The notes under the pieces were generated by a model. It saw only the letters and a program-made list of their open reading frames with translations. It did not search any database and was not told the origin of the DNA. This document shows positions 18,503-27,598 of a stretch of DNA of 64,000 bases, in pieces; position 1 is the first letter of the stretch, and each line of letters starts with the position of its first letter. The position numbers and the translations under genes are program-made. The DNA comes from Candidatus Bathyarchaeum sp. (GTDB lineage Archaea; Thermoproteota; Bathyarchaeia; Bathyarchaeales; Bathyarchaeaceae), in contig JAOZIB010000027.1 of the NCBI GenBank assembly GCA_026014565.1, positions 46,071-110,070 of the forward strand, written 5' to 3'.

Positions 18503-18859
18503 ATGAGTGAGCAAGAACAAAAGAAACAAAAAAAGAAGAAAAAGAAAAAACAAGTTATTATTGAACAGAAACCAGTAGAAACAGAAGTTTCAGAGTTAAT
18601 CGAAGTTTTAGAAGAGCTAGAAAAACAAAAAAAGTATGTAGATGTTCAAGTCTGCCCTAACTGCAAAAGCACAAAAGTTCGCAGAGTAAAATCCACGGAA
18701 GGTGATGTGTTAGGTCATATGGGCCTTTCTTCACCAAAACATGAGTGCACAAAATGTGGATGGCGAGGAAAACTAGTCATCAAAGCATCCAACAAGCCCA
18801 CAACAATAAAAGATGTGGCAATAATGGCCGAAACCAATGAAGCTGAACAAGAAAAGTAA
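18503..18859 (+). CDS. Lysine-rich zinc-ribbon protein
   Basis: 118 residues. The first 16 codons after MSEQEQ are almost all lysine, then a short acidic helix, then one zinc ribbon with VCPNCKSTKV and HECTKCGWRG, about 25 residues apart, and an acidic tail. The basic end suggests nucleic-acid contact. AAGGAGG is well placed upstream of the ATG. The ribbon is like those of transcription or translation accessory factors, but no specific family is recognised. Confidence 0.75.
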   Translation: MSEQEQKKQKKKKKKKQVIIEQKPVETEVSELIEVLEELEKQKKYVDVQVCPNCKSTKVRRVKSTEGDVLGHMGLSSPKHECTKCGWRGKLVIKASNKPTTIKDVAIMAETNEAEQEK

Positions 18860-18870
18860 GTTTATGATTT

Positions 18871-19431
18871 TTATTTTCTGTGTTGTGAAAAACCATAACT
18901 TCCAATTTTTTTGTTTAGGCTCCAATACTCTCCTACATTGAAAACAAAAGGGTCCGCTTTACTAAAGTCAAGTTTGCCAGTTTCATCCAGAACCTTTTCA
19001 TCAAAATGGACTTGCACAACTTCGCCAAGAAACAGGTCATGGGCACCTAAAGGAATTACGTCTTTTAGGATACATTCTAAATTAACTGGGCATTCTTGAA
19101 TCATGGGAACATTGACTTTTTGGGCTTTTTCGGGGGTAAACTTGGTTTCAGAAAATTTGTCAACGTCTTTGCCTGATGCTACTCCACAGTAATCGGTTTC
19201 TTGAATGAATTTAGTAGGGGGAATATTTACAACAAACTCTTTGGTGTCTTTAATCACCTGGTATGAATATCGGGTTGGCCGAATGCTTACCCCCACCATG
19301 GGAGGCTCAGAACATACAGTTCCAGCCCAAGCCAAAGTGATAATGTTAGATTTTCCAGCATAATCTACACAACTAACAAGAACAACCGGACAAGGAAACA
19401 ACGCAGTAAATGCATTTTTTTGAAGTTTCAT
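18871..19431 (-). CDS. Flavin reductase-like FMN-binding protein (flavoredoxin family)
   Basis: 186 residues of the flavin-reductase-like split beta-barrel: FPCPVVLVSCVDYAGKSN, TLAWAGTVCSEPPMVGVSIRP and FVVNIPPTKF are family positions, with a later HDLFLGEVVQVHFDE. Relatives bind FMN and serve as flavoredoxins or small reductases in anaerobic electron transfer. Monocistronic and convergent with the zinc-ribbon gene, 11 bp away. Confidence 0.88.
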   Translation of the reverse strand: MKLQKNAFTALFPCPVVLVSCVDYAGKSNIITLAWAGTVCSEPPMVGVSIRPTRYSYQVIKDTKEFVVNIPPTKFIQETDYCGVASGKDVDKFSETKFTPEKAQKVNVPMIQECPVNLECILKDVIPLGAHDLFLGEVVQVHFDEKVLDETGKLDFSKADPFVFNVGEYWSLNKKIGSYGFSQHRK

Positions 19432-19572
19432 AAAATAATCTCTGGATAGAACAAGTATTAACAGTTTTCGAGACGTTTTTGGTGCTCCAGATAATGAAAT
19501 GCGCTAATGTTCAGTTATCATGATACTAACAAAAATCCAATAAACAAATGTCACATTTTTATGTCTAAATTG

Positions 19573-19586
19573 AGCTTAACTATAAA
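19573..19586 (+). promoter_or_regulatory. Candidate TATA element of the MCM-GINS operon
   Basis: AGCTTAACTATAAATACG places an archaeal TATA-like box about 65 bases before the zinc-ribbon ATG at 19646. It is the only good box in the 214-bp divergent gap on this strand. Confidence 0.35.
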
Positions 19587-19645
19587 TACGCAACAGATAA
19601 TTTCAGTTTGCTTAAAACCAAATAAAAGAAAGATTGGAATATTAC

Positions 19646-19789
19646 ATGACAAAAAATGCAGAAAAAATCATCTGCACCGTTTGTGGTAGCGAATTTGAGG
19701 CAAAAGATGCAGTAAATGTTTCGTGCGAAGAACAAAAATATCTTGCATGCCCAAAATGTGGAAGTACCAAACGGTCCAGAATCTTCTGA
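19646..19789 (+). CDS. 47-residue zinc-ribbon peptide leading the MCM-GINS operon
   Basis: Complete frame MTKNAEKIICTVCGSEF... to ...ACPKCGSTKRSRIF with two CxxC knuckles 27 residues apart, a full zinc ribbon and little else. It ends 19 bases before the MCM-like gene and shares its strand, so it is probably co-transcribed with the replication genes. Rubrerythrin-type ribbons look similar. Its role is unknown; the position suggests a DNA-replication accessory, which is inference only. Confidence 0.65.
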   Translation: MTKNAEKIICTVCGSEFEAKDAVNVSCEEQKYLACPKCGSTKRSRIF

Positions 19790-19808
19790 AAAATAGGAAA
19801 AAGATACC

Positions 19809-21263
19809 ATGATTGATTTCGTTGAGCCGTCCAAACCGTTTAAACCATTTACTCTCAGTTTCTGGGAAAGACAATATGGGTCAGAAATTCCTTCTTTCGA
19901 ATTCAATAGAATTAAAGAATTTTATAATGCTAAACATATGAAACGAGCAAACGTAAGTGGTTATGTAAAAAAACTGGGTTCTAAACGGTTTCTTCTTTTA
20001 CCTACATTACATAATCCAACGTATCTATTGTGTATTTGTGCAAATGGGGTAAATGTGCCTCCAGAAAACAGCCACGTTAATGTTGAGGGACAAACCCGCT
20101 GGTCTCAATTAAAAATCACTTCAAATGGAACATATGGAAATGATTCGGATAAAGAAATTGTAGTTGAGCAATGGGTACATGATACCCCAGATTGGCAAAA
20201 CAGAATTAAACCTAACATGGAGTTTAAAGACTTCAAAGAAGAAGTTTTTGCAGGTTTTTCTAATATTGAGCCATTAGTCCAAAATTTCATAGCATCCCAA
20301 ATCGTAGGATGCCCAAAATATGATGGCTTTTTTGGTGGACTTAATCTCTGCCTTTATGATTCAACTCAAAACGCACTGGCAACAACTCTAGCCAAAGAAA
20401 TCAGGCGCATTGTCCCCAGAGATATTGGGAAACTCCATACAATAAAGACCCCATTTGGAAATGTTCCGCTGAGATGCAATTATAACCTAGTTACTATAGA
20501 TGCAGAAACAAATCTTTCACCCAACGTCAAAATTGCCATGGAAAAAAGAACAGCAAATATTGGATACGACGAATTATCATTATATTTTGGGAGCAAAAAA
20601 AACCTACCAAAAACTCTGGAAGAACCCCCTTTTCAACTATCAGATTTTCCGACCACACTTAACGAAGAGGTTGAGCACCTCAAAAAACGAGAAGACCCTA
20701 GCTTGGATGCTTTCAAGTATATGCAAATTCAACATTACATTGCACCAATAATTACCGACACATCAAACATGATTGACAAAATCCAAGAAACTCTAGTTAA
20801 GTTACAGGAAAGATATGATGTTTCACCCCAATTGCTTGCCCGTTTCAAAGTTCTTGATGCAAGTTATTATGGTAAACCGCAATCAGTAATACGTTTGGCA
20901 TTAACAAAGACCCGAACAGAAAATCTTGAAAAAATAAATGATAACAACGTTAAGGACGCTCTTCAAATGTTTGAAGAGAACTTTGATTATAACTTTGAAT
21001 TGTGGCGCGATATGTTCCCAAAAGAGAGCTTAGGAGCGGGTACAGATATTCTACTAAAGTTGCCACCGGATGAAAGAAAAATTCTCAGGGTAATTGGCGA
21101 CCTTCAAGGCTCCAGAGAAAAATGTGTGACTATTAGTGAGATAAGTGACGCTATTCCTCGTTTGAAGAAAGGAATGCTTGAAGAGTTGTTAAGAGAATTG
21201 GCTGTCAAGAGAGGGTTAATAATAGAGAAACGGTATCAATGTTACAGTTTGATACCTCTTTAG
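19809..21263 (+). CDS. MCM-like protein lacking the ATPase motifs (proposed inactive MCM paralogue)
   Basis: 484 residues. The order of parts resembles MCM: an OB-like N-terminal region (NVSGYVKKLGSKRFLLLP and later strands), then FIASQIVGCPKYDGFFGGL, which lines up with the LAPSIYGNEHLKEAVMYLL segment that opens the MCM AAA+ domain, then a lid-like part (YIAPIITDTSNMIDKIQETL; VSPQLLARFKVLDASYYGK) matching NIHPTLSQEALDCLKDFYL and ITARQLESLVRVAEARAR of the neighbouring MCM, and a C-terminal winged helix (340 onward to IEKRYQCYSLIPL). No GxxGxGK[ST], DEMD or arginine-finger motif exists, and the AAA+ region is about 190 residues shorter. It abuts Gins23, which overlaps mcm. The MCM relationship is my inference from aligning by eye. 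Confidence 0.55.
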   Translation: MIDFVEPSKPFKPFTLSFWERQYGSEIPSFEFNRIKEFYNAKHMKRANVSGYVKKLGSKRFLLLPTLHNPTYLLCICANGVNVPPENSHVNVEGQTRWSQLKITSNGTYGNDSDKEIVVEQWVHDTPDWQNRIKPNMEFKDFKEEVFAGFSNIEPLVQNFIASQIVGCPKYDGFFGGLNLCLYDSTQNALATTLAKEIRRIVPRDIGKLHTIKTPFGNVPLRCNYNLVTIDAETNLSPNVKIAMEKRTANIGYDELSLYFGSKKNLPKTLEEPPFQLSDFPTTLNEEVEHLKKREDPSLDAFKYMQIQHYIAPIITDTSNMIDKIQETLVKLQERYDVSPQLLARFKVLDASYYGKPQSVIRLALTKTRTENLEKINDNNVKDALQMFEENFDYNFELWRDMFPKESLGAGTDILLKLPPDERKILRVIGDLQGSREKCVTISEISDAIPRLKKGMLEELLRELAVKRGLIIEKRYQCYSLIPL

Positions 21264-21863
21264 ATGAAGGGAGAAATTGGTTTGCCAGTTGATGCAAAAA
21301 AAGCGATTCAAGACGCAGATTTCGTGTTCGAAAATGCGATTGTTAAGATAGTGGCAAACAGGAACAATCCCGCAATTGAGCTTCCAGAAATGACGATTGG
21401 TCCTTTCACTGAAGGAAAAGAGTATGAAGTCAGATTTTGGGTAGCCAAAGAACTGAAAAAAGCAGGAATAGCTCGAATCAGAATGGATGAACCACTTGAT
21501 TTAATGACCCTTAACAAGATTCATTGGAAAGAGCGTATGCAAACGTCACAGAAAGTTATGTCGCTGCCTGAAGATTTTTATCCTAAACTTCGACGGTTTC
21601 TTGAAGAACTAAGTAAAGATGCAATCAAGAACCTAGAAAAAAGAAACGACTATGAAAAAGCAAACAATCTTTCTGAAGACATAACAAGAATGAGACTCAA
21701 AAAAATAGTCTCATTGGCTTCATCAGGAAGAGGCGACCAAACAGGTCCAATATTACAGAACTTAACAAAAGAAGAAAAATTTGTGTACAATTGCTTGCAC
21801 AAGGTCCTGAGCGAATGGAAAGAAGAAATCCTAAAACCACAAGGAAGCGACAAACATGACTGA
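21264..21863 (+). CDS. gins23: GINS complex subunit, Gins23 type
   Basis: 199 residues. The small beta-rich B domain comes first (ELPEMTIGPFTEGKEYEVR, VAKELKKAGIARI; close to the PSF2 pattern) and the helical A domain follows (FYPKLRRFLEELSKDAI, MRLKKIVSLA). B-before-A order defines the Gins23 class, as against Gins51. GINS bridges MCM and the Cdc45/RecJ homologue in the replicative helicase. It starts on the base after the upstream stop and overlaps mcm by eight bases. Confidence 0.85.
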   Translation: MKGEIGLPVDAKKAIQDADFVFENAIVKIVANRNNPAIELPEMTIGPFTEGKEYEVRFWVAKELKKAGIARIRMDEPLDLMTLNKIHWKERMQTSQKVMSLPEDFYPKLRRFLEELSKDAIKNLEKRNDYEKANNLSEDITRMRLKKIVSLASSGRGDQTGPILQNLTKEEKFVYNCLHKVLSEWKEEILKPQGSDKHD

Positions 21864-23892
21864 GGAAACAATAACAATGGACCCGGAAACATTATTTCTG
21901 GATTTCTTCAAGATGGACAAATACCGTGAACGCATTTCCAGCATGGCAGTTTCAGGAAACACATCATTTGTTGTAGATTTTGATGAACTCTTAGCGTCTG
22001 AACCTAAACTTGCTCAACTGCTTATGGACAAACCGGATGAGTATCTGGAATACGCAAACAGGGCAGCTAAGGCCCAACTGCAAATCGAAGAACAAGAATA
22101 TGCTGAAGAAACAAAAACAATCACAGTAAGATTCAGTGGGCTTCCCGAACCCACACCCTTACGCATTCTTGGGTCAAAGCACATTGGAAAATTTGTAATG
22201 CTAGAAGGCATTGTTGTTCGTGCCAGTCCAGCCCGACCAATGGTAATGGAAGCAGCCTTCAAATGCAAATGGTGTGGAGCCATGTCCTTTATTACACAGT
22301 CTGGACCATTTTTGACTGCACCGAACGCTTGCAGTGCACCAGAATGTAGAAGAAAAAGCGCCTTTGATTTTGTCCAAGAAGAATCAACATTTATTGACTC
22401 CCAAGATGTACGCATTCAGGAGCGCCCTGAAGATTTGCCTCCAGGTCAGCTTCCGAGATGGCTTGACATCAAACTTTTAGAACGTGACCTAGTTGACGCG
22501 GCTCGTCCAGGAGACCATATTTCTGTTGTAGGAGTCACTCGTGCTCATGCTACCCGACTGCCAAAAGTTGGACAACTTAGATCGTTCACGTTACAATTAG
22601 ACACTAACTATATTGATGTAGAAAGCAAAGAACCCGAAAAACTTCTTATCACCCCCGAAGAGGAAGAAAAAATTCTAGAGTTATCCAAAGACCCCGAAGT
22701 TCATAACAAAATTTTGCACTCTTTGGCTCCTTCAATTTATGGTAACGAACATCTCAAAGAGGCGGTCATGTATCTGTTGTTTGGAGGAACCGCCAAGCAC
22801 TTCCCAGACATCACCATCCGTGGTGACATGAACGTTCTGATTGTAGGTGACCCCGGTACTGCCAAATCTCAGCTTTTGCAGTACACATCAAAGATTGCCC
22901 CCCGTGGATTGTATACTTCGGGTCGTGGAACTACTGCAGCAGGTTTGACGGCTGCTGTTCTTCGGGACAAAACAGGAGGCATGACCCTAGAAGCCGGAGC
23001 CCTAGTTTTGGCAGACAAAGGTGTTGCCGCTATCGACGAAATGGACAAAATGCGCACAGAAGACCGTGTTGCCATTCACGAAGTCATGGAACAGCACACA
23101 GTTTCAGTTGCAAAAGGTGGTATTGTTGCCACCTTGAACGCCCGAACATCAGTTTTGGCAGCAGCTAACCCAACATTGGGCCGTTACGACCCTTACCGCA
23201 CAGTTAGTGAGAACATTTCATTGCCGGTTACTATCCTTTCACGTTTTGACCTAATTTTTGTTCTACGAGACGTCCCAGAAGAAGAAAAAGACGCCAGAAC
23301 AACAGAACACATCCTTGACTTGCACAGAAGGGGAACTATTCCCACTGAGGCGCCCATTGATTCTGAATTGTTCCGAAAGTATGTTAGTTACTCTAAAAAC
23401 ATTCATCCAACCCTTTCACAGGAAGCGTTGGATTGTTTGAAAGATTTCTATTTGCGCATGCGTGCAGCCAGCGAAACAGAAGGAACCCCCGTAGCCATTA
23501 CTGCAAGGCAGTTGGAGTCTTTGGTTCGTGTTGCAGAAGCCCGAGCCCGCATCGCACTGAAAGACCAAGTTGAGCTTGAAGATGCCGAACGGGCCATTGA
23601 AATTATGAAGATTTCTCTTGAACAAGTTGGAATTGATATTTCTTCACAAAAGTTTGATATTGACATCATAATGACTGGAAAACCCAAGAGTCTGAGGGAC
23701 AAGTTGTCAATAATTCTGGGCCTGATTACAACCATGGAGAAGGAAACAGGAATGGTAGACAAAGAACGACTGATTGAGCGTCTGCAAACTGAGTATGACG
23801 TTCTAGCTGGAGAGGCAGATCGCATGATTAAACAGATGTTAAAAGAGGGAAGCTTATTTGAACCCAAGAATGGTTTCCTGAAGAAGGCTTGA
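21856..23892 (+). CDS. mcm: MCM replicative DNA helicase
   Basis: 678 residues with the whole MCM layout: N-terminal helical domain, zinc site CKWCG...CSAPEC (about 135-170), OB fold, AAA+ domain with Walker A GDPGTAKSQ, Walker B VAAIDEMDKM, sensor AANPTLGRYD and arginine finger LSRFDLIFVL, a lid, and a C-terminal winged helix from about 610. It unwinds DNA 3' to 5' as a hexamer at the fork. It overlaps gins23, and hel308 follows 16 bases later. Confidence 0.97.
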   Translation: MTEETITMDPETLFLDFFKMDKYRERISSMAVSGNTSFVVDFDELLASEPKLAQLLMDKPDEYLEYANRAAKAQLQIEEQEYAEETKTITVRFSGLPEPTPLRILGSKHIGKFVMLEGIVVRASPARPMVMEAAFKCKWCGAMSFITQSGPFLTAPNACSAPECRRKSAFDFVQEESTFIDSQDVRIQERPEDLPPGQLPRWLDIKLLERDLVDAARPGDHISVVGVTRAHATRLPKVGQLRSFTLQLDTNYIDVESKEPEKLLITPEEEEKILELSKDPEVHNKILHSLAPSIYGNEHLKEAVMYLLFGGTAKHFPDITIRGDMNVLIVGDPGTAKSQLLQYTSKIAPRGLYTSGRGTTAAGLTAAVLRDKTGGMTLEAGALVLADKGVAAIDEMDKMRTEDRVAIHEVMEQHTVSVAKGGIVATLNARTSVLAAANPTLGRYDPYRTVSENISLPVTILSRFDLIFVLRDVPEEEKDARTTEHILDLHRRGTIPTEAPIDSELFRKYVSYSKNIHPTLSQEALDCLKDFYLRMRAASETEGTPVAITARQLESLVRVAEARARIALKDQVELEDAERAIEIMKISLEQVGIDISSQKFDIDIIMTGKPKSLRDKLSIILGLITTMEKETGMVDKERLIERLQTEYDVLAGEADRMIKQMLKEGSLFEPKNGFLKKA

Positions 23893-23908
23893 ATTAAGGT
23901 CAGCAACG

Positions 23909-26140
23909 TTGAAAGTCGAAGAACTGCCCCTTCATGATTCTGCTAAACAGGTTTTAATCCAATTAGGCCTTACTGAACTGTATCCACCCCAAGAAGAAGC
24001 AGTCCACGCGGGAGCCCTGAACGGAAAAAACCTAGTTTTGGCAAGCCCTACAGCCTCGGGCAAAACCTTAGTTGCAGAATTATGTGCCTTAAAACACATT
24101 CTAGAAAACGATGGAAAAGTTTTGTACTTGTCACCTTTGCGGGCGTTGGCGAGCGAAAAATATGAAGAATTCCAAAAATACACCAGCATAAAAAAAACAA
24201 ATGGACGAAAAATCAGCATCGGAATCAGCACCGGAGACTTTGATGGTAGCGACCCCTGGATGGGCAAACACGACGTCATAATAACAACAAACGAGAAAGC
24301 GGATTCTTTGCTTAGGCACCGAACAAAATGGGTAAATGACATCAGCCTTGTAGTGGCAGATGAAGTTCACCTATTAAACGATGCAAGCCGTGGACCCACC
24401 CTTGAAGTAGTTTTGGCTCGTTTGATGCAGGTCAGTCCTGATGTTCAGTTGCTGGTTTTGAGTGCAACCATAAAAAATGTTGATGAAGTTGCGGATTGGC
24501 TCAAAGCAATTTCAGTTACTACAGAGTGGCGCCCCGTAACCCTGCGAGAAGGAGTGATAATCAATGATGAAATTCACTTCAAAGATGGTGGTGCACAAAA
24601 AATTGAAAACAGCGCCAAAAATCCTACGCTAAACTTGGCAGTTTACACCGTAAAATCGGGAAATCAAGCCCTTGCCTTTGCGGGAACTCGCAGAAATTCT
24701 ATAAGTTTGGCAAAAAAAGTTGCAACTAAAATTAAGCCCTATTTATCCAAGCCTTTGAAGCGGTCTTTGGATCAGTTGGCTGAGCAGATTCTTGCAACGG
24801 GGGAACGTACAAGACTTGGAGAACAACTTGCAGAGGTTGTCCGATGTGGTGCAGCTTTTCATCATGCAGGGTTAAGTGGTGGTCACCGGAAAATTATTGA
24901 GAATTCTTTCAAAGAAGGAAAAATCAAAATTTTAACGGCTACGCCAACTTTGGCTATTGGAATGAATCTCCCAGCACGGGTCGTTATTATTAATGAATAC
25001 AGAAGGTATGAGCCCGGCTATGGGTATTATCCAATTCCGGTTCTTGAGTATAAACAGATGGCAGGACGTGCCGGGCGACCCCGATACGACAAGTTTGGGG
25101 ATTCTATACTGGTAGCAAAAACTGAAGATGAACGAGACTACTTGATGGAAAATTACATTCTAGCCGAAACAGAACAAATCTGGTCAAAGCTTGCTGTAGA
25201 AAAGATTTTGCGCTCTCATGTTTTAGCGACTATTGCTTCTGATTTTGCTCACAGTGAACAAGGAATTTACGAGTTTTTTGGCAAGACTTTCTATGCTCAT
25301 CAGTATGACGCACGGGCAATCAAAGCAGTTATCCAGAAAAGTTTGGGATTTTTGTTTACAGAAAAAATGATTGAACTGGACAAAAACAACATTTTGGCTA
25401 CGCCTTTTGGACGAAGAGTCTCTGAGCTCTATATTGACCCGTTAACTGGTGTTACGATTAGGGATGCTTTAACGAACCGTGCTGACCCCGTAACTGATGT
25501 TAGCTTTTTGCATATGGTTTCTCGAACTCCTGACATGTACCCGAAACTGCGTCCATACAACAATGAGATGGATAAGTTGCAGTTCTTTATTGAAGACCAC
25601 CAAAGCGAGTTCATGTTTGATTTGCCTGACCCGTGGATGGACCGAATCGGGTTTGAAGAGTTTTTGGGGGAAGCAAAAATGGCGTTGGTTCTTAATTCAT
25701 GGATGAACGAAACCAGTGAGGACCAAATGATAGAGCAGTTCAGGGTCCAACCCGGAGACCTGTACAGATTAATTTCTAATGCCAAATGGTTGGTTCATGC
25801 GTCCCATGAGTTAGCGTCCTTGTTCAAGCACAAAGATCTCCTACAAAAACTGTCCAGACTAACCATAAGAATCGAAAAAGGAGTCAAACCCGAACTATTG
25901 TCCTTAGTTTCTCTGCAAGGCATTGGACGAGCCCGTGCCCGAGTGCTCTTTAATTCAGGAATCAAAACAATCGACGATGTCAAAGCGGTGCCAATATCAA
26001 AACTAGTTGGGTTACCCTTAATTGGAGCAAAAGTTGCCCAAAAACTAAAAAAACAAGTAGGAAGCTCTTTGGAAAGCCACGAATTAAAGAGCATAGAATC
26101 TAAAAAGCCAAAGAAACAACGGTCGTTAACTGACTTTTAA
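23909..26140 (+). CDS. hel308: Hel308 (Ski2-like) DNA helicase
   Basis: 743 residues from a TTG start. Motif I is SPTASGKT, motif II VADEVHLL, motif III LSATIKN, motif IV/Va ATPTLAIGMNLPAR and motif VI QMAGRAGRPRYD; then a winged helix, a ratchet domain and a C-terminal helix-hairpin-helix (LQGIGRARARVLFNSG, LPLIGAKVAQKL). Hel308 acts at stalled forks, unwinding lagging strands. The last seven residues, QRSLTDF, fit a PCNA-interacting peptide. It is the final gene of the replication operon and converges on purB. Confidence 0.95.
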   Translation: MKVEELPLHDSAKQVLIQLGLTELYPPQEEAVHAGALNGKNLVLASPTASGKTLVAELCALKHILENDGKVLYLSPLRALASEKYEEFQKYTSIKKTNGRKISIGISTGDFDGSDPWMGKHDVIITTNEKADSLLRHRTKWVNDISLVVADEVHLLNDASRGPTLEVVLARLMQVSPDVQLLVLSATIKNVDEVADWLKAISVTTEWRPVTLREGVIINDEIHFKDGGAQKIENSAKNPTLNLAVYTVKSGNQALAFAGTRRNSISLAKKVATKIKPYLSKPLKRSLDQLAEQILATGERTRLGEQLAEVVRCGAAFHHAGLSGGHRKIIENSFKEGKIKILTATPTLAIGMNLPARVVIINEYRRYEPGYGYYPIPVLEYKQMAGRAGRPRYDKFGDSILVAKTEDERDYLMENYILAETEQIWSKLAVEKILRSHVLATIASDFAHSEQGIYEFFGKTFYAHQYDARAIKAVIQKSLGFLFTEKMIELDKNNILATPFGRRVSELYIDPLTGVTIRDALTNRADPVTDVSFLHMVSRTPDMYPKLRPYNNEMDKLQFFIEDHQSEFMFDLPDPWMDRIGFEEFLGEAKMALVLNSWMNETSEDQMIEQFRVQPGDLYRLISNAKWLVHASHELASLFKHKDLLQKLSRLTIRIEKGVKPELLSLVSLQGIGRARARVLFNSGIKTIDDVKAVPISKLVGLPLIGAKVAQKLKKQVGSSLESHELKSIESKKPKKQRSLTDF

Positions 26141-27507
26141 TCAGATAAACCGCGCGCTTTTCGTTCTTGTTTTGTTTTTTTGATTACCCGTTGAATCTGT
26201 TGGGGAACTGTTCCCAAGTAGTTTCGTGGATCCATTACTTTTTCGAGTTCTTCAGGGGTTAGTAACTCTTTGATTGTGCTGTTTTCTGATAGAACGTCTT
26301 TGAATTCCCGTTCTTCGTTGTGGCTTTTTACTGCAAGTTGTCGAATAAGCTCGTGGGCTTTTTGGCGTCCTAGTCCTTTCTTTGCCAAGGTTAACATTAC
26401 TGATTCAGACATCATTCTGCCTTGGGTTATGTTCATGTTTTGTCGCATTCGCTTCTCGTCAATTTGCAGTCCTTTCAGGACGCGTATCATCAAAATCAGC
26501 ATGTAATCGATTAAGATGCACTCTTCAGGAATTACGAACCGCTCACAAGAAGATTGGGTCAAGTCCCGTTCATGCCAAGTTCTAACATTTTCCAAGGCAG
26601 GAGAAACAAGGCTTCGTAATATTTTTGCCAGACCACAAATGCGCTCAGAAATCATGGGGTTTCGTTTATGAGGCATGGTTGAGCTGCCGACTTGCTTTTT
26701 TTGCTCAAAAGCTTCGAAAGCTTCTGCAATTTCTGGGCGTTGAAGTTGTCGTATCTCGTTTGCGATGTTATCCATACTACATGCAAGAATAGCCAACGTG
26801 CAGGTTAATTCGGCATAACGGTCCCTTTGAACAATCTGAGTGGAAATGTCTGCGGCTTCAATTCCTAACTTTTGCATAACCAATTTTTGAATTTCTAGAG
26901 CTTTAGGTCCAAGCCCTGCTTGGGTTCCTACGGCACCACTCATTTTTCCAGCTAACAACCGGGTTTTGCAATCATGAAGGCGCGCAATATCACGGGCAAT
27001 TTCTCGCGTCCAAACTGATGCTTTAAAACCAAAGGTAGTAGGCAAAGCATGCTGACCGTGGCTTCTTCCCATCATTATGCTTGCTTTGTGTTTTTCTGCC
27101 CGATTCAACAAGACTGATTCTAGCTCGTTTAAGCGGTTTTCAATAACGTTTACTGCTTCTTTTAGTTGTAAAGCAGTTGCAGTATCAAGCATATCAGAGC
27201 TAGTGGCCCCCAAATGAACATACTGTCCACTTGAACCACATTGTTCAGATAAAGCCCGTACTAGAGCCATAACGTCATGGCGAATTTCAGCTTCAATCGC
27301 TTTTACGCGTTCAAGTTTGACGTATTTTGTGGAGGCTTTTTCTACAATTATTTTGGCATCTTTTTCGGGTATGTTGCCAACTTGGCTGTGAGCCCAAGCT
27401 AGGGCGCCTTCTACTTCTAGCATTTTTTGGAGTCGGTTTTCTTCGTCAAAGATTTTTCTCATTTCAGGAGAGCCATAACGGCCGGTATCTATGGGAATGA
27501 TGGGCAA
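26137..27507 (-). CDS. purB: Adenylosuccinate lyase
   Basis: 456 residues of the fumarase/aspartase superfamily, with the signature SSTMPHKRNPMISERI carrying the catalytic flexible loop, and GRSHGQHALPTTFG and the TSSDMLDTAT motif upstream. It removes fumarate from SAICAR and adenylosuccinate in purine synthesis. The open frame reaches 27627, but GGAGG at 27516-27520 is eight bases before the TTG at 27507, giving MPIIPIDTGRYGSPEM, the normal family start. Divergent from the AsnB-like gene across 91 bp. Confidence 0.94.
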   Translation of the reverse strand: MPIIPIDTGRYGSPEMRKIFDEENRLQKMLEVEGALAWAHSQVGNIPEKDAKIIVEKASTKYVKLERVKAIEAEIRHDVMALVRALSEQCGSSGQYVHLGATSSDMLDTATALQLKEAVNVIENRLNELESVLLNRAEKHKASIMMGRSHGQHALPTTFGFKASVWTREIARDIARLHDCKTRLLAGKMSGAVGTQAGLGPKALEIQKLVMQKLGIEAADISTQIVQRDRYAELTCTLAILACSMDNIANEIRQLQRPEIAEAFEAFEQKKQVGSSTMPHKRNPMISERICGLAKILRSLVSPALENVRTWHERDLTQSSCERFVIPEECILIDYMLILMIRVLKGLQIDEKRMRQNMNITQGRMMSESVMLTLAKKGLGRQKAHELIRQLAVKSHNEEREFKDVLSENSTIKELLTPEELEKVMDPRNYLGTVPQQIQRVIKKTKQERKARGLSD

Positions 27508-27598
27508 ACTTGATTTCCTCCGCAAACGTAACATTAATGATTGAACTAACCTTTTACTAGTTTCGCCATAAAATAATGTGTTGGTAGGGGCAAAAAAG

